From: Lepiota brunneoincarnata
Taxonomy: Eukaryota; Basidiomycota; Agaricomycetes; Agaricales; Agaricaceae
Assembly (NCBI GenBank): GCA_023014365.1
Contig: JAEBUN010000008.1
Location: forward strand, 248,001-312,000
Direction of reading: 5' to 3'
Length of the DNA stretch: 64,000 bases
Under the pieces are notes generated by a model. That model made no database searches. It was not told the origin of the DNA and saw nothing but the letters and a program-made list of their open reading frames with translations. Shown one piece after another: positions 52,862 through 64,000 of the stretch. The stretch's first letter is position 1; every line of letters starts with the position of its first letter. The translations under genes and the position numbers were made by a program.

Positions 52862-55800
52862 CTTCATGCGGGCTTAGCAAGAAGTGCGGCCAGGTCTTTC
52901 TCGCCTGCAGCGGGAAGTTGGCGAGAACGGGCTTTGAGGCGCACTAGGAACGAATGGCTTCAGTATCAGCAAAGGGCACCCCCGAAAAAAAAAAAAAAAA
53001 AAGACAACATACAATTACGGTCAAGACTGAGGAGTACAACCTTGACAGCACCGTTCGTATCTCGGTCACCAGCATTGAGCAAAGCAGATCGGTCCATCCA
53101 GTGCTCGTCCTGCCAGATTGCGGCTTTGAGGATCAGATCGTCCATGCTCCTCTCGACATTCCCAGAGGCGAAGTCGACCTCCTCCGTCCTGATGTTGAGT
53201 GTGGTAAGATAGTTTCCCTTCGACGTCAACACCTTGAGTGAGGTGGAGTGACTGCGGAGGTGTGTAGTGATGTACTCCATGGCACTCCGGGCTTCCCGCC
53301 CAAGTTGAGATTGGTTGTTGACGAGGCCATCAAGCTCCATAATGACAGGAAGTGGAACGACGATCGTGAACCGCAGGCTTTCCACCAGGGAAGCCACCAT
53401 GGCAAGGGAGGATAGAAGAATATTTGTGTCAATGACAAGTATGGAGTAACCAGGAACAATAGGGAGCTCGGGGTAGTTGTCGTGGCCGCGTCTGGTACGA
53501 GGTCGGGCACGAGAATGTGAAGGTGGGCCTACCAGTCCGTGTTGTGCAGATTGGAGGAGGCTTCGGAGATACCTCCTGCGAGCCTGGACAACACAAAAGT
53601 TAGGGTGGACCAACAAGGAGATAAACTGGTGCAAACCTTTAACTCTTTGATGGCCTCTGGGTCGTTCTCATCCTCGCTCTCTTCGTCATCGTCATCGTCG
53701 TCAACATCCATCAAGTCCTCCTCGTCAATCCATCGCTTACCCATCCTCCTTCGCTCTTCTTCCTCTCGTTCCATACGATCCATTTCTCTCCAAGCGGCGA
53801 CTTTCTCCGCAAGCCTGCCTTCGACATGCCACTCACGCGTCCCCTCAACCCAAGTAAAGCCTTCTACGGCACCGGCAATCTCAACCGCACTCCTCGCGAT
53901 CCTCACCCACCGTTTCACTGTCGTCTCCTTGTGGCCAACACGCCAGCCTCGGTTTTTTGGGCCATTAATATGCGCACCAGGCTGTCCTTCAACCCTCACT
54001 CCATCAAAGTGTGCCCCCTTGTAGTCCTCCTTGTCGTCTTCGATTTGTCCGTCAGTGAGCTGATAACTCTCCTGGCTCTCGAGAACTTCGGCTTCCGGAC
54101 GGTCTTCGCCCGGCTTCCAGTAACCACGCTCGAATACCTTTCGGCTGACCCATTCCATCCCACGCATACACCAATCCTCTGGTAGCGGCGGTGTACATCC
54201 CGTGGTGAGCATGGTCCAGCGGTCCTCTGGAGTTACTCCTAGAATAGTGAAGAGACCTTCAGATTCCATCATCCTCCTAGGTATGGTAGTGAAGAACGCG
54301 GCGAGGTCATCCCAAGGAACGCTTCTTTCGAGGAGTGCAAGAGAAGGCTCGTGTTTGAGTATGGTCGCGAGGAACGTGAGGAGAATAGTGAGATATGGAT
54401 TGAGACTTGAGCGCGCGTAGGGCGTTGCCTTTCGGGTGGGGTTGCGAAGAACGAAGCTGAGCATTGAAAACGTAAGCTGAAGTGCATTTTTGAATGCAGA
54501 TGGTTGTTCAGGAGTGTAGATATAGGCAGGGGAGTGTGATGGAGAGGTGTTTGCACCGGCCCGGGTAGAGGATGGCATAGCCGCACTCTGGTCATCATCG
54601 ACATCCATCTTAGCCTCCTCTGAAACCAAAGTCGGTGGCGGCTTTCTGGCAACAATACGACCACCAGAGTCACGACCACCTATGGCCCCCATTCGGCGAA
54701 GCAAGCTCGAAGGTTTGCCATACTCAAGCACCGAAGTAATATTGATAATGGCCATCATAATCCACTCGCGCTCTTCTGCGCCCTCAATAACAAGGCGTTC
54801 AAGGAACCGGGCGAGGGTGGGTTGGAAGTCGTCCAGCTGGATATTCGTAAAGAGCATGCCATGCAGGAGGACGAAAAGGTCAGAGACGCGAACATCCGCA
54901 TTCATACGGCGTGTTTGAGAGGCACCAGACCAGACTGAAAGAGCAGATTCCCGAGATGTCATGAATGGGTGCAATGTGGTCAGGCTGAGGATATAAGCGA
55001 TTAATCAGACGATATAAAAATAGATCGTGGATGCACACACCTTTTGACGAAGTGGTATACACACCGAAGTTCTTCACCTTCCACCTCACGGTAGAGTAGG
55101 CCCAAATGGTGATGAAGCTTCCCGGTACCTGGCTGCTCAAACAAACCAGTCGTATACCAATCCTTGGCAATGTTTCTCCACCTCTCTTTATCCGGCTCCA
55201 CTTCTAACAACCGCGCCGCAGCAACCCCCACACTGGGTGGCTGGCTAGCAATCTGCCCTGCGGGAAGGTCACTAATCGACTTCTTGCCGGAACTGTTGCC
55301 ATTGGCCGTGCCACTGACAAACACTTCTAAGCCCGTCGCCTTATTCAACTCCCTAGTCATTTCATCCACGGCTTTGAGAGCTGATACCGTCAAACCACCA
55401 TTCCCTCCCATTCCTCCATCCAACATAGCGGCGACGATCATGCGATAACGAGCAAGGTCACCGAGGGCCTCCAGCCAACCACTCCGAAAAGAGCTGAGGG
55501 AGGGGTCCTCAACTAAGCCTGTGTAAAAGTTGTATGCGTAATAGATAAACTCTTGGAGAAGCTCCAGTGCAAGAGCAGAAGCAAAGGAGGCGCGACGCAG
55601 GGCTTCGAGAGGTTTGTGGAAAGCGTGAGTCCACAGGCGAACAATGATGTTGTACTTGGTCGGGATGTTCTTCAAAGATGCGGGTACGGAGGGGGCGAGA
55701 GACAATTGTAGGAGGTTGTGCATGATCTCCGATAATCTATAGGGTTGTTAGACATAATCTATTTATTTCAAGGCGTTGGTGAGGAAAAGGTTACCTTTTA

Positions 55801-56878
55801 TGATCCTCCATCTTCGATGCCCATTTCTCCTTCTCGTGGTCATCCTTGTTTGGTTCTTTAGATTTGAGGACCACGCGAGTATCCATTTCATCCGTCTCTT
55901 CGGACTCGCCTTGCTGAATTTTCGCCTCGAGATCGGTAATTTGACGATAGAGTCTCTTGAGCTGTTGCGAGAAGACATTCGTGCTGGAGTCATCAGTCGC
56001 CGTGTTTCCAGGACGATTATCGAAAAGGTTTGAAGAAGCGGAAGACGCGTCCGTGGCGGATGACAATGTGAATGCAGAGGAAGATATTGATGCAGCATAA
56101 GAACTTGTGGAACCCGCAGAGATGTAGTCCCCACTTGACCTTGGGGTTGGCACGGGCTTCTCGGGATTGAATAACTGGGGCTGCTGCGGTCGAGAGAGAA
56201 CATGGTGGAAGTGAACAGGATCATGTCTGCGGTGGTCGAACAGCTGGCGGGCAGCAGTCGTTGCGTTACCACGGCCATTGGGTAGGTTGCGGGGGACGTT
56301 TGAGCTGTCGGCATCAGATGAAGCTTCGGGCTCTGTCGTGCGCCGTATTGGGATTGGATCGGTATCTGGGTTGAAGAGCTTTTGCCTGGAGGAAGTAGCT
56401 CGGGGAGTGGGGGATGAGGTGATTTTGAGCCGAGAAAAACCCTCGTGGTCGGCGTCGCCTGAAGGCTTCGGTGTGGCAACCTGGGGGGAAACATGGCGTC
56501 GCTGTTGTGCCTGCTGAACAGGACTGCGCGTGGCAGGGACAGGCGTCTTAGGGGAACGGTCACCTCGGGGCGGAGAAAGCATCTGCAACTGAGGGGGAGG
56601 TTGAGTATGGCGCTGCTGTTGGGTGGTGGCTCGCAGCTGTTCCCTCTCTGCCCTTTCTTTCAGGCGGGAGTGTCTGTATGACATGGTAAGTAAGTAAGTT
56701 GGTGGGGGGGAGGGGGGGCCAAGGAAGTAGAAACTACCGACCCGGCCTGCTTGCGTCTTAGGGCTGTGAGCTTTTCATCAAGGTCGGTGGGTTGGGGGCC
56801 GTCGTGGAGTGATGTTTCGCGCTCCTTGCCCTTCCTAGAAGGCTTCGGGGGCGGCTGGAGGTTATAAGGAGCGTCCAT
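52862..56878 (-). CDS. SMG6/EST1-like PIN-domain endonuclease (nonsense-mediated decay)
   Basis: Large NMD factor. ATG 56878: MDAPYNLQPPPKPSRKGKER, then a disordered Ser/Pro/Arg region (about 250 residues) and a helix VFSQQLKRLYRQITDLEAKI. The EST1/14-3-3-like TPR part includes KYNIIVRLWTHAFHKPLEAL, LALELLQEFIYYAYNFYTGL, SGWLEALGDLARYRMIVAAM, WYTTGLFEQPGTGKLHHHLG and LSVWSG. The C-terminal PIN domain starts YSILVIDTNILLSSLAMVAS, with PVIMELDGLVNNQSQLG, ERSMDDLILKAAIWQDEHWM and VVLLSLDRN-LRLKARSRQL. The acidic catalytic residues (Asp of VIDTN, Asp of DDL, Asp of LDRN) are present. Stop 52862. The last intron carries an 18-T tract next to its donor. Confidence 0.85.
52985..53002. repeat. 18-nt A/T homopolymer in the last SMG6 intron
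   Basis: A18 on the plus strand (T18 in the transcript) just after the donor of intron 52944-53012. A U-rich tract close to the 5' splice site rather than the 3' end is unusual; it may affect splicing or simply be slippage-prone. Confidence 0.6.
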
Positions 56879-59097
56879 GAGGGGGTCAAGGGAGGGAGTG
56901 GTCAGAGAGAAAAGACGGATTTGTTGCTTCAAACTGAATTCCGCAGCACGGCAGATAAGATCTCAGTGTCACGTGGTTGCTGCGCCTTGCTTGCACGCTT
57001 GACTTCTCCGTAGTCCCCAGGTCCATATCCATCGCCCCGGGCCAACGTCCATGACTCCGTGCCCTGCAATGGCTAGAAACATGCCCATAATACCCCTCCT
57101 CACCCTGTCGCAGTATAGGGGATCTGCAGCCGCACTGCCACCACTAGGAGGACGTTGCGGTTCACACATGCAAAGCGGTGAAATCTCAGAGGCTATTCCT
57201 GGAACAGCTCCTATAAACGAGTCTTGTCATCTCACATCTGCTGTCTCTTGAGAGCTTTTTATCCACCGTTTCCGCCATTTTCCCCGAGTTTCTTTCACAA
57301 ATGTACCCGCCCTACGTCCATTAATACTATCTGCTGTCTGACTGCATCCCCGTTCGGAGCGCGGTTGGTCGCCCTGTTCGGGCTCCTTGTCCATTTACAT
57401 CCCCATAAGGGACCAGCCACTGCATCACGCCTCTTGTTTAGTTTTACTCCGCGTATATCATTTCCAACACTTTTAGCGCCCCACAAGAAATGTCACAGGA
57501 CCCTGTGCGCAGCATAATTAATATCATTTCGGATCACTTTGTTCGATCACAACCTCCAACATGGACAGTGGACACACCAAGCTCACACACGCGCACCCCC
57601 AACCCTCTGCTGTTGACTGAAAGGCGACAATGAACACTACGCCTCACTTGTGCCCTGCCCAACAACAGCACGTCCTTCCCATTACCTAACACCCAATATG
57701 CTGTGGCCGCCCACGTCTATATACACGAGTCACATTGAAAACACAGAACGCGCCATCCGTTTGGGACCGGCGCTCCATCCATAACACCAACTGCCGCTGC
57801 GGCGTCTACTGTCACCACGACTCACCGGTACCCACTTCCGGAGCCAAGCACGCTGCGGCGCTTCGATTCCCCCCTAAATAACCGCGTCGCTTCAACCCCA
57901 ATCGAAATCCCTCGCAGTTCTAGAGCCTCAAACTCCCCGAATCGCTACATGGAGTGTCTCGGAGCGTCGGGTGATTCCATTCCTTTCCATAGGCATTTAC
58001 ATTAGGATTGGAGCTAGCTTACATTGTATGTGCCCTGCGGCTTTCGGAATCGAAACTCTGAATTGATTAGAAAGCACAGTTCTGCCCACTAATATCGCGC
58101 AGTCTGTATTCATTCTTCACCGCCTGCCTTTCATCGTACAGAAATTTACACTCATCAGCGTCACCGCCGAAGTATCAGGATCACCACAAGAGTAAAGCAT
58201 CTCCATTAGCCCCCCTACTCGCCGACTGGAACTGTGCACTCAAAAATACCTCATTCACAGTCTACGGCCAACACTATTCCTGGCTCTGCCCTTTCCATTT
58301 TATCAGCGCAATCCACCTCAATCGAAGGCGAGGGCCGACTGCGGATGGGCCGAAGGGTTGTCCCACCCCCCTTTCCCAATCATTCCATAGATGGGCTTCG
58401 AATTCTTGGCTTCTGGTCCTGATAGACACGGTCCACGCGACTAGAATGAAGTCAGAGAATTTACTATTCTCAGCCAGCGAACTTATCGATCCTAGGCATC
58501 GAGAGAAAAATCCGAGCCACAAACACTGATAGGGATACCACATCTGCAGGTTCTCCCTCCCCATCGTCACTTGAGCCGTCTCGCAGCTGGGGTGATGTCC
58601 TACTTTTCCGGAAGAGGGCTCCCTGGTTCTAGGCCCGTGCCTTCCCTGCCACCAGCGACGCCACGACACTTTGTTTTGTTGCATTGAACCTTATCCCTTC
58701 GGAACTTCACGTCACCAAATACTCCCAGATCAGGAGTCTAAATGTGCTGCGGACAACGATTGATTTGTTCCAGTACCTTATCCTCGGGTTTCAGTCCTCC
58801 TGGTGTTGTTGGGGGGGTGATCATCATCCCTGCGTTGTCCGTAATCCGAGGCCCCGGACAGGTAGACATGTTTTCGCCTGGCATTGACAAGGATACGATC
58901 GTCCAGCTCGTGAAAAAAACGAATCAGCAAGGGTCACCCAGTGACCAACCGACCGAACTTCAGTTATTGTGATTCATTGAGCAGAATAATACTACCGATG
59001 GACAAATCCAGACAAACCCACTGATCATCGACCTAACACCACGAACACATTTTTGTAAATAATCATCATACATGACCCTCGCTGCAGTCTTAAACAT
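56879..59097. other. 2.2-kb region without a confident gene
   Basis: Largest gap in the window. Several adjacent open stretches on the plus strand look exon-like but do not join into a model: Ser/Thr/Pro-rich SITPTAAAASTVTTTHRYPL to SRASNSPNRYMECLGASGDS (about 57770-57990), ILHRLPFIVQKFTLISVTAE (about 58110-58190), MHSKIPHSQSTANTIPGSAL (58234 onward) and VVGGVIIIPALSVIRGPGQV to QVDMFSPGIDKDTIVQLVKK (58800-58970). They could be parts of one secreted or regulatory orphan gene, or promoter and UTR DNA of SMG6 and neighbours. Confidence 0.35.
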
Positions 59098-62085
59098 TCA
59101 CTGAACATTCTTGCCATCCATGAAAGCCTTCACACTAACAAGCTCAACAGCCCCATTCACAACTTCAACTGTGACCTTCCCACTCTCACCAGAAACGACC
59201 CTAATCCTTCCAACAACCTCCGTCCCCTTCCCAAGTGGTACTTCCACTTCCACACCCCCCTGCTTCCCATTAAATTCATAGACTCTCACCTCTAGCCCCT
59301 TCGCATAGTCATAATCCGGCCTACCAACATCCGCAGGGCCCATCAGCAACACACTTCCCTCCCGCACCCACACCGGTATCTCATTGATAGGTACACACTC
59401 CTTAACCCACTTGGGACCCTGTAAAACCTGGGTTGAGTCCCAAAAGTTTGTCCACTTCCCGGCAGGGAGGTAATATTCAGTTTCCTCCCCAAGGGGAACG
59501 AAGACAGGTGCAACGAGAAGGGATGGGCCTGCAGGTGGTACGGGCGTGAGTCAACGGAATGACTGAAGCGGGAAAACGGACAGCGGAGGTATACCTACCA
59601 ATCATGTATTGTCTATCTAAGTACTGCGCCGTGCGGTCTTCCGGAAAGTCGATGAACATTGCGCGTTGGATTGGATGGCCCTTCAGGCGAGCTTGAATAG
59701 ACTGAACCGATTCGTCAGAAAAAAGGGTGGTCATCAGAAGGCAAGGGTCCACCTACGAGGTTGTAAATGTATGGCATCAAGCGGTGCTTCGCATCTAGCC
59801 ATACTGACATATTTTGCGCTGCTTCTTCACCATAGTTCCAAGGCACGCGGTACGATGAAGAGCCATGGAGACGGGAGTGAGAGGAGAATACACCAAATGC
59901 GACCCATCGTTGGTAAATTTCAGGAGGTGGGTGGCCCTAAATATATGTATTCAAGATAGACATTGTTGAAATCGCGGAAAGCCACACCTCAAAACCGCCA
60001 ATATCGTGTGAAGCGAACCCAAAGCCAGAGGCGGTGAGAGACAGCACTCCACGCAAGGCCTCAGCCATAGCTTCCCATGTGGACTCACAATCCCCTCCCC
60101 AGTGAACAGGGAACCTAATTGACCATGTTGGCGGCGCCGTGATAATAAACCAATAAGCATACCTCTGCCCACCCACGGTGGATGAACGAGCAAACACAAT
60201 TGCCTCGCCTTCGCCAAACCGTTCACGTAGAAGATTGAACACAAGTTGGTTATATACGACTGAATAGGTGTTGTGCATCCTGTAAGGATCCGAGCCATCA
60301 TGGAAGGTGACCGACGCATGAGGAATACGCTCTGCAAAGTCGGTCTTGGGTACAAGAGGGCGGTTAACGATATCAGTGTGTTATCTGGCTATCAGCGAAT
60401 TACCTTGAAGGCATCGACACCGAGATCTAGCAGTGCAGTCAGCTTATCGGCGTACCATTTTCTTGCATCTGGGTTCGTCATGTCGACTATTGCCAACCCG
60501 GGTTGCCATAAATCCCATCTGAAACCCCCTCAGCCCATAGAGAACGGAGAGACTTGTGACGTGGAAACATACTGCCACAGCGTCCCGTCTTTACGTTTGA
60601 TAAAATAGCCGCCTTTGACACCTTCTTTGAAGATGGGGGAGAGCTGTGAAATATAAGGATTGACTGAAATACGGGTGAGTAAGCCGTCATGTGTCTCGCG
60701 GCGGGCTTACTCCAGAGGCAAATTTTCACGCCATACTTCTGTTTGATCTCTGAGATGTAAGATTTAGGGTCGGCGAAGTTGTCAGGGTCGAACGTAAATG
60801 AACACCTGGACGATTGATCAGAGACGACCCGCCTGATTCAGGGATGCTTACCATTCGTATTGTTTCATCCAGAAACAGTCCAAGTGGAAAACCCGGACAG
60901 GGCAGTTGCGCTTCTGCATTCCCTCCAAGAAACTAGATACGGTTTCCGTCGAATATGAAGTTAGGAAAGAGGTCGAGAGCCACAGGCCGAAGGACCAATT
61001 TGGGAGAATACTATGATAATATACTCAGCAAATCTCTCGTTGTCTCCAATGGTGCTACGTACGCAGGGCGCCCCGTCATTCGAGTATATATGTCGAGAAT
61101 CTGGGTCTGCGTTGAGCACTTCATCCAGGTGGGAAGGGAGACGAAGACTCACGTCAAGAGGAGTTTTTCCATAGATAACGAAATATTCCAGACTTTTGTC
61201 CGCGACAGCAACACCGACGCGACTGACTTTTTCCGAACCGACCTCAACCTCGACTTCCCCTGGATGGTTTATGAAGACACCGTAGTTCCTATTGGTAATA
61301 TAAAAGGGAACGCATTTATACGCCTGTTCACTGGATGTCCCTCCGTCCTGGTTCCAAACCTTGACGGACTGGCCTAAAGGGAAAGTCAAAATGGGACAGC
61401 ATACCATAGTGCATGATCATACCATTCTTCACGAATGTACCGAATTGTTCCCCGAGGCCATAGATGAGCTCGCCTGGAGAGAGATTTAGCTCCGAGTTGA
61501 TGTAGCGAACAAGTGTTGGCAGAGGTTCAGGCCGCGGGTTGGAAGAAGGGTCATGACTGAGGCAGGAACTATTTGAGGCGCTGAGCGTGGTCCAGTTCGA
61601 AGGAACGTCGAGAACTGCTTGGTGCTTGGGTCCCGCGAAGGTGAGGGTCCTGTTAGGAGACTTAAACGTAATGGAATAGGGGTTTTCCGTTATTTCAGCC
61701 TTAAGATCACCGCTAGAAACGATCAAGTTGGAATGGGTGTCCTTGGAAACAGATACGTCAGGGATAGGTGCATCATCTGGGAAGAGTTGAATGCTAGGTT
61801 GGGGATCCAGCGACGCGAAATGTTCAATCTTGACGCCGATAACATTTTTTGTCGGGGAATGAACTCGTACGCTCAACACGGGACCTGTATGAAACCTTTT
61901 ACATTGAATGCACGTAATGCGAGAACTAAACACATACCACCCAACGTATCACCACGATGCCTTATAGGCCTAGTTGCGACTTGTAAATCATAACCCGTAT
62001 CGTCACTGTCCGCCCGAACGACCTGAAGACCATAAAATGGCTTTACGCCATTCTTCAGCAACCAAAAGCCGTCGTTAAATCTCAT
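59098..62085 (-). CDS. Glycoside hydrolase family 31 (alpha-xylosidase-like)
   Basis: Retaining alpha-glycosidase of the GH31 YicI-like branch. ATG 62085: [80 protein letters not shown] and [20 protein letters not shown] follow. The nucleophile region is [19 protein letters not shown] with Asp of TDF; the acid/base Asp is in [22 protein letters not shown] and the C-terminal beta-domain [20 protein letters not shown] to [13 protein letters not shown] close the protein, stop 59098. A dozen introns. No signal peptide is visible, so it is probably intracellular, acting on oligosaccharides such as isoprimeverose; exact specificity is inferred. Confidence 0.86.
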
Positions 62086-62680
62086 GGTGGGGGTAAAGAG
62101 AGATAAGCACTCACTAACCCAAGAATCGTTCTGGGTTTTTATGCGCTTCTCTGCAGAGGAACAGAGAGGTCAGTGGGACAATTGGAACGAATCGGCCACC
62201 GAAGAATCTCCGTAGTAGGGGCGAAAAGAGCGATATATGGAAGGTCCATTTCGCGGTGGCAGTGGGGGAAGCGGTGCCTGGTAGATGACACTCTTCTATC
62301 CTACGAACCGTTGATGTATATTTCCAGGCGTACTGAGCTCTCTTTAGAGAATCGAATTCTAGGATATTGCGTGGTGACTATAGTCTACATGGGGCTTCCG
62401 TGGGTTGCCACGGCAGTCCCCGTTCCCAGCGTTCTTATCGAGCTGCTCTTCTTCCTAGAACCTCTGGTTGCTTTAGCATTCTGTCCTGCGTTAATCATGC
62501 ATGTTTCTTGATGACGAGAAGTGGGAAGGCATGGTCCACGACACTTTGACACCAAGTCGAGCGGAGCTCTATCCAGGTTACAGATGAACATATGGTTATG
62601 ACTCATCTGGTTGATGGAATTCCCTTGGATCCGTCCGACGACTCTCACTCGCGATTCTAATCAATAGTATAGACCTCAGG
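62086..62680. promoter_or_regulatory. Divergent upstream region GH31/serine dehydratase
   Basis: 595 bp between divergent starts. Open frame 62173-62511 (plus) has a hydrophobic stretch VLIELLFFLEPLVALAFCPA but no start context, so it is not called. No clear TATA or repeat. Confidence 0.4.
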
Positions 62681-64000
62681 ATGCCAGAAACACTTTGGCG
62701 AGAGACACCTCTCATCAGGTCGGCTCCCCTCTCGGACAATACGAATGCATCGGTTTATCTCAAGCTTGAGGTGAGGGATATAGCTGAGCGTGCAACTCAC
62801 ATCCTCACACAACCCCCAGAACTTGCAACCGTCGTACTCATTCAAGTATCGCGGAATCTCTTACTTCATCCAGGAGGCGAAGAATAAGCACGGCGCAGAT
62901 TTACACTGCGTAATAGCCTCTGGAGGCAATGCGGGACTTGCGGCAGCATGCGCTGCGAGTATATTAGAGGTCAAATGCACAGTATTCATCCCAGAGGGTG
63001 TAACACAAAGTACACTCGCCTTGTTAAGGCGAGAGAACGCCGAGGTCATCGTCGTCGGTCGCTTTTACGCCGAAGCGCTGGATGCGGCAAACCGAGTAGT
63101 TGCATCAGATCCAAATGCGTAAGTTGTGGTCTGGAAGCTTGGAAGCTTGATGTATATCCTCCCTCAGTGTCATGGTACCCGCCTATGAACATCACCTGCT
63201 TTGGGAAGGTCATAGTTCAGTGATGGTGGAGATACGCGATCAGCTACAGCAAAGGCCTGACGCCATCTTCTGCAGCGTAGGTGGAGGAGGGCTCTTGGGT
63301 GGTATAATTCTCGGCTGCAAAAACGTAGGCTGGGACGATGGTGAACTAGATTGTTACATCATCAAGAAACGAACTCATGCGTGCGCTGTTCCAGTCCCAA
63401 TTGTGACGCTAGAGACTATCGGGTCGGATTGCTTCTACCGCTCAATAACAATGAACGAGAATGGTTTCAACAGTCAGACGAAAGCCTTGCCTCTCGGTGT
63501 CGAACTCATACATAATACCAAATTCAATGTGGATATGGCGCACTTTAATAGATTTTCCTCGAGGGCGTCCGGGTCACTTGGAGCGTCTCAACCGGCTGCA
63601 GAAGTATTACGGATGGCATTGGATAGGTGTGGAGGTGTCCGTTCCTACAGTGTTCCGGATGAGCTGAGCATGGAGGCACTGCTGAAATTCGCTAGTGAGT
63701 GACCTGATTGGGAAAGAGATTTGAAGCTGACTTGAGCATGACCGGAGACGACCAGAAGATGCTCGTCGAGTTAGCTTGCTCAACGACACTCGTGCCCGTT
63801 TATCATCCTGCTCTCTTCGACAGGATGGTTCCCCCTAAACACGAACCACGCTGTGTTGTATTTATTGTCTGTGGAGGCTTCAAGATTTCACTCTCGGACG
63901 TAACAGAATTCCAGAAGGTAGTTGGCGAGGACCTAGGTCTTGGGTCTAGCTGGCAGGTTCAGTGCGATGATGGGGAGCTGTTACAAATTCCCAAGCAGTA
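62681..64000 (+). CDS. L-serine/threonine dehydratase (PLP), 3' end at window edge
   Basis: Fold-type II PLP enzyme deaminating serine or threonine to pyruvate or 2-oxobutyrate (CHA1/SDS family). ATG 62681: MPETLWRETPLIRSAPLSDN, VYLKLE, intron, NLQPSYSFKYRGISYFIQEA with the PLP Lys in SFKYRG. Then LHCVIASGGNAGLAAACAAS (SGGNAG binds the substrate carboxylate), CTVFIPEGVTQSTLALLRRE, VPAYEHHLLWEGHSSVMVEI, AIFCSVGGGGLLGGIILGCK (glycine loop for the PLP phosphate), VPIVTLETIGSDCF, CSTTLVPVYHP and CVVFIVCGGFKISL. The window ends two bases into the codon after IPKQ (TA), consistent with an imminent stop. Four introns. Confidence 0.88.

Noticed and set aside
62173..62511. Hydrophobic open frame between GH31 and serine dehydratase
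   Set aside because: No proper start or conserved motif, and it lies in a divergent promoter gap.
1..64000. tRNA genes, transposons or CRISPR-like arrays
   Set aside because: No convincing B-box or cloverleaf, terminal repeats, transposase motif or regularly spaced repeats were seen by eye; a tRNAscan or RepeatMasker run would be decisive.

Overview
The window is nuclear DNA of a filamentous basidiomycete. Almost every gene is cut by short GT-AG introns of about 45-70 nt, intergenic gaps are small, and the proteins resemble Agaricomycete families: a TmpA-like membrane oxidoreductase, a GPI-anchored serine-rich cupredoxin, a DOMON-cytochrome b561 protein and a 4-TM membrane protein of a type I associate with Rhizoctonia/Ceratobasidiaceae. 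That placement is inference from protein style; no rDNA or species marker is present. I see no tRNA, rRNA, CRISPR or intact transposon.

Layout. 0-5.1 kb: 3' part of NDC80 (kinetochore), a possible small orphan gene, TmpA-like gene. 6.1-14.9 kb: compact housekeeping block with divergent pairs: ERI1-like exonuclease/CMS1, mitochondrial L31/SF3A1, UBC6/MRP10, plus a proline-rich orphan. 15.5-22 kb: double-cupredoxin GPI protein, T5orf172 (GIY-YIG-like) protein, LCP5/neuroguidin, membrane protein. 22.2-26.4 kb: IST1 (ESCRT-III/Vps4 regulator) running directly into a TBC-domain gene, possibly one fused transcript.

27.4-34.9 kb: the most unusual segment. Four tandem same-strand paralogues (here called A-D) each combine an N-terminal NYN (PIN-like RNase) domain, a long Pro/Ser/Thr-rich linker and a C-terminal OST-HTH/LOTUS-like winged helix. 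Two intron positions are shared by all four. Only B keeps every acidic residue expected of an active NYN nuclease; A, C and D have each lost a different set, and the linker of A changes frame repeatedly.

34.9-39.9 kb, all minus strand: TACO1/YebC, a short-chain dehydrogenase, a SnoaL-like protein and the WD40 protein STRAP. 41.5-52.1 kb: sulfate permease, CMC2, transketolase, QCR7, nucleoside diphosphate kinase, DOMON-b561 protein. 52.9-56.9 kb: SMG6/EST1-like PIN endonuclease of nonsense-mediated decay. 59.1-62.1 kb: GH31 glycosidase; 62.7 kb to the end: serine/threonine dehydratase, cut by the window edge.

Functional threads: ribosome and mRNA metabolism (CMS1, LCP5, SF3A1, ERI1, SMG6, NYN array), mitochondrial biogenesis (mL31, MRP10/mS37, TACO1, CMC2, QCR7), and membrane or secretory traffic (UBC6, IST1, TBC). 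These are independently transcribed eukaryotic genes rather than operons; linkage alone does not show a joint function. Spliced models were built by hand from reading frame and GT/AG sites, so exon borders are approximate.
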